The translations under genes and the position numbers were made by a program. The notes under the pieces were generated by a model that made no database searches, was not told the DNA's origin, and was given only the letters and a program-made list of their open reading frames with translations. This document shows positions 61,564-64,000 of a stretch of 64,000 bases of DNA, piece by piece. Position 1 is the first letter of the stretch. The number at the start of each line of letters is the position of its first letter. The stretch comes from Baylisascaris procyonis. Taxonomy: Eukaryota > Nematoda > Chromadorea > Rhabditida > Ascarididae. The stretch lies in the NCBI GenBank assembly GCA_037389465.1, contig JAZARR010000088.1, forward strand, positions 806,001 to 870,000, in the 5' to 3' direction.

Positions 61564-64000
61564 TGAAATACGATTAATATTTATGATTATATATTATTAC
61601 ATAATGAAGATATTTCGTTCTCTTAACAAAATTTTCAAAAACAATTTCCCTAGCAACATCAAATTATCAATTGCATTAATGAACAATCTTCGTACGCATT
61701 CCATAATTACCAAGGAAAACGACTTATAAATAAAGGAATATTCGGCGTACTTCATCTTATTGTTAGTTTTTGCTGCATTATTCGAAATTAAACAACTGAC
61801 TGATTGATAACAGAATGGAGCTGAGGGTGGTCTCGAATAGAGTTTTATAAGAGGACCTCATAGTGCAATTGCGCTTGGATTTTCATGCTGCAGAATGCAG
61901 AATTTTTTTTCTTTTTTTTTTGCGCAAGGTGGTACCGCGTCTGAAGGCATTATTCGCCTTAGTTCATCGAGTTAATTAGGTAGCATCAACATACGAGTTT
62001 TCTTCCCCATAAATCATTTCATCATAAAATAGGGAAATTCTGATGAGGGACACTTCCATTATGGTAATGTAACGTTTATAGTCTATAAGTGATTTGCGAA
62101 ACATATTGCCTTTGAGAAGTAAAAAAAAAAACATCATAAAAGTTAAAGAAAATGAAATGAAACAATTTAGAGATGAAATAATTCGATGAATATTTCAAAT
62201 TTCACAATTTGACGTACGTATAATTAATTTCTTTTTGTTTAGTCGGTAGTCGCAATCTTCTAAGCATCTAATGGATCGACTAATTTGTTCTCGTCTTTCA
62301 AAAAATTTGCGCTCAAAATTAAGACCAAATTGCTGCACACTATTTCAATATCTTCCAAAAATCTTTTTAACAAATGCGTAGGAAGTGATGAGAGGAAAAT
62401 CAAGAGGATAGAAGCGGAAGACTTTAATCGATCAGAAAAGTTGCAGGAAATAGAATGTTATGACAAAACTTTGCAACTTTCTCTAATAAATGCAAAAATT
62501 GGACCACTTCTATGCTTCATGAGTAAGAAAGATTTCGGAACTTCGAATTGCAATATTCGAATGCGAAAGATTTGCAACTCGTTATTCTTCTTCAATGTTT
62601 CTCGCTTAAGTTTCGTTCACTTTTTTAATCTGAACTCGCAAAGTCTACTTTATTTTTGTCTGTTTTATTTAAGCAAATATAATGTCGCCTTCGGCCGTCC
62701 CCCACCCCTCACCCCTTCTCATCTTGGAAATTTGTGCTCTCTGCTGGAAACTTTCGCTTACAATAGGAAATTATTGAAAGAACGGCGTTATTGTTTGCAA
62801 TGATACTAAGGAAAAGAGCAATAAAGAGGGAATAGTGAAGCATCTCCAATGAGCTATACACTAGAGGAGATTGTCTTTTACCGAATGAATCGGAGGGGCG
62901 ATGGTTTGATGCATTGATGTCGTATCCAACTTCACCAAAAAAGTGGAATGAACAACGGCGAAGGCGGGACATACAGATAAAACGACAATTAAAGAAAATG
63001 AATATTCTACTCTTATTAAGTTCTTGTCGAGAATCACTTTTCAATTAGTGATCATATAAGTATTCCTCGAAAGTCGAATATTTGAAGAAAGACTCATTAA
63101 AAGAATTTCCACTCACATAGCATCAAATAGTACACAGAGCAAAAGTTTCTAATCATATCTTCGCTATTGAATTGAGAAACTATTAATATAAAATCAAATT
63201 TTGGCATAACCGATTCGAGAAATTTAAATATCACCCGCACAAATTCTCTTGCAACCTTTACTGCTCAGATGCTCGAAAATGCTCGACATTTGAATATGAC
63301 GAGGTAGATCAAAAGATCGAAATTTTCTGCATTTTCGCCTGCCAATTCGCATCTCAGCAGCAATATTTCAACGCAAAAGAGACAGTGTAAGTCTATGCAC
63401 AATTATGGTGTAGAGATAGATGTGTTCCACCAGTTAAACAATAAAGGTTATCAATTTTTCAGAACATTACGATGTTATTGAAATAGCTTAATTCTTCATA
63501 TATTTGAAGAGGAGTTTTGTGTGCAACAAAAAATGATAACTACACCATTCGAATGAAGTAAAATTTTCATTTATGCTAATCAATCTCTTCTTTAACGCTT
63601 ACTTCTATACTTTTTCGCTTGATTCCGAGGAATGAGTTCATAGCCGGTATAATTTTCCACATGCAAAGAATATTTAAAGTTTTTCTTTATGCTCAAAAAT
63701 GTTAGATTATGAATTCAATAATCTATTTGCAAAATTTATTCACTGTTACATCAAAATCAAATGTGGGCGATGGACTGATTGTGAAAAAAAAAAAAGACGA
63801 AATTAAATGTAAAACAGGGTCAGCGGACGTAATTTCATTAAATAATTATGTGCAATGTTTCTTATTTTTCTGCTTTCATTTTTTTCTTCAGTATCGTTCG
63901 TAATCAACTTCAATGTTGGCCTCATTTTACGCATTACATTGAAATGAAAAAATAAAATTGAAAGAGAAACAACAATATGACCTCTATGACCCGAGATTAT
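61564..64000. other. Right-edge region, no secure gene
   Basis: AT-rich sequence upstream of the secreted-protein gene. A plus-strand open frame at 62285–62803 (172 codons) is the longest here but is Ser/Phe/Leu/Lys-biased and unrecognised. A possible signal-peptide exon on minus is listed separately. Confidence 0.45.
62762..62843 (-). other. Possible signal-peptide exon of an unseen gene
   Basis: ATG followed by MLHYSLFIALFLSIIANNNA, shaped like a signal peptide with a cleavage site, then seven residues and a good GTAAGC donor (phase 1). No following exon was found before the gene starting at 61551, so it may be chance. Confidence 0.2.

Noticed and set aside
62285..62803. 172-codon plus-strand open frame
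   Set aside because: It is the longest unexplained frame, but Ser/Phe/Leu/Lys-biased with no motif; chance is plausible. A protein search would decide.

Overview
This is a eukaryotic window: AT-rich, with genes split into short exons by introns of about 0.2–4 kb that follow GT–AG rules. Splice-type acceptors lie at or just before two start codons, as expected for spliced-leader trans-splicing. Together with the protein families this suggests a nematode, perhaps a large-genome parasite such as an ascaridoid; the lineage is inference. No prokaryotic operon, CRISPR array, phage, virus, rRNA or tRNA was seen.

Layout. 538–8555 (−): 5' part of a NOL6/Utp22 gene, ten exons, 618 codons, running off the left edge. 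8556–14844: intergenic, with a TA microsatellite and G/C homopolymers. 14845–21614 (−): complete eight-exon MFSD14/HIAT1-type transporter, 495 aa. 24335–24969 (−): three phase-consistent exons of an unrecognised gene; 24970–26700 holds further open stretches I could not join. 27521–29619 (−): three-exon, 99-residue divergent acyl-CoA-binding protein. 34859–39397 (+): ECI2-type gene fusing an acyl-CoA-binding domain to a delta3-delta2-enoyl-CoA isomerase. About 41246–48684 (−): a nuclear protein with a basic patch, a Tudor-like domain and a Cys4 zinc-binding module. 52202–61551 (−): complete six-exon secreted protein of 800 aa, rich in Ser/Thr/Pro. 61552–64000: no secure gene.

Exons were found by reading both strands for open frame, splice sites and matching phase; coordinates are by eye and may be off by a base or two. 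For NOL6, MFSD14, ACBP and ECI2 the phases close at every junction and the residues follow the families. For the Tudor protein one junction and the 3' end are open.

The genes do not form one pathway. The only functional pair is the ACBP and the ACBP–isomerase fusion, head to head about 2.7–5.2 kb apart, both handling long-chain acyl-CoA. The most unusual non-coding feature is a run of five adjacent hairpins at 3703–3925 in a NOL6 intron. The candidates for undescribed biology are the Tudor/Cys4 protein, the secreted protein with an acidic tyrosine cluster, and this hairpin block.
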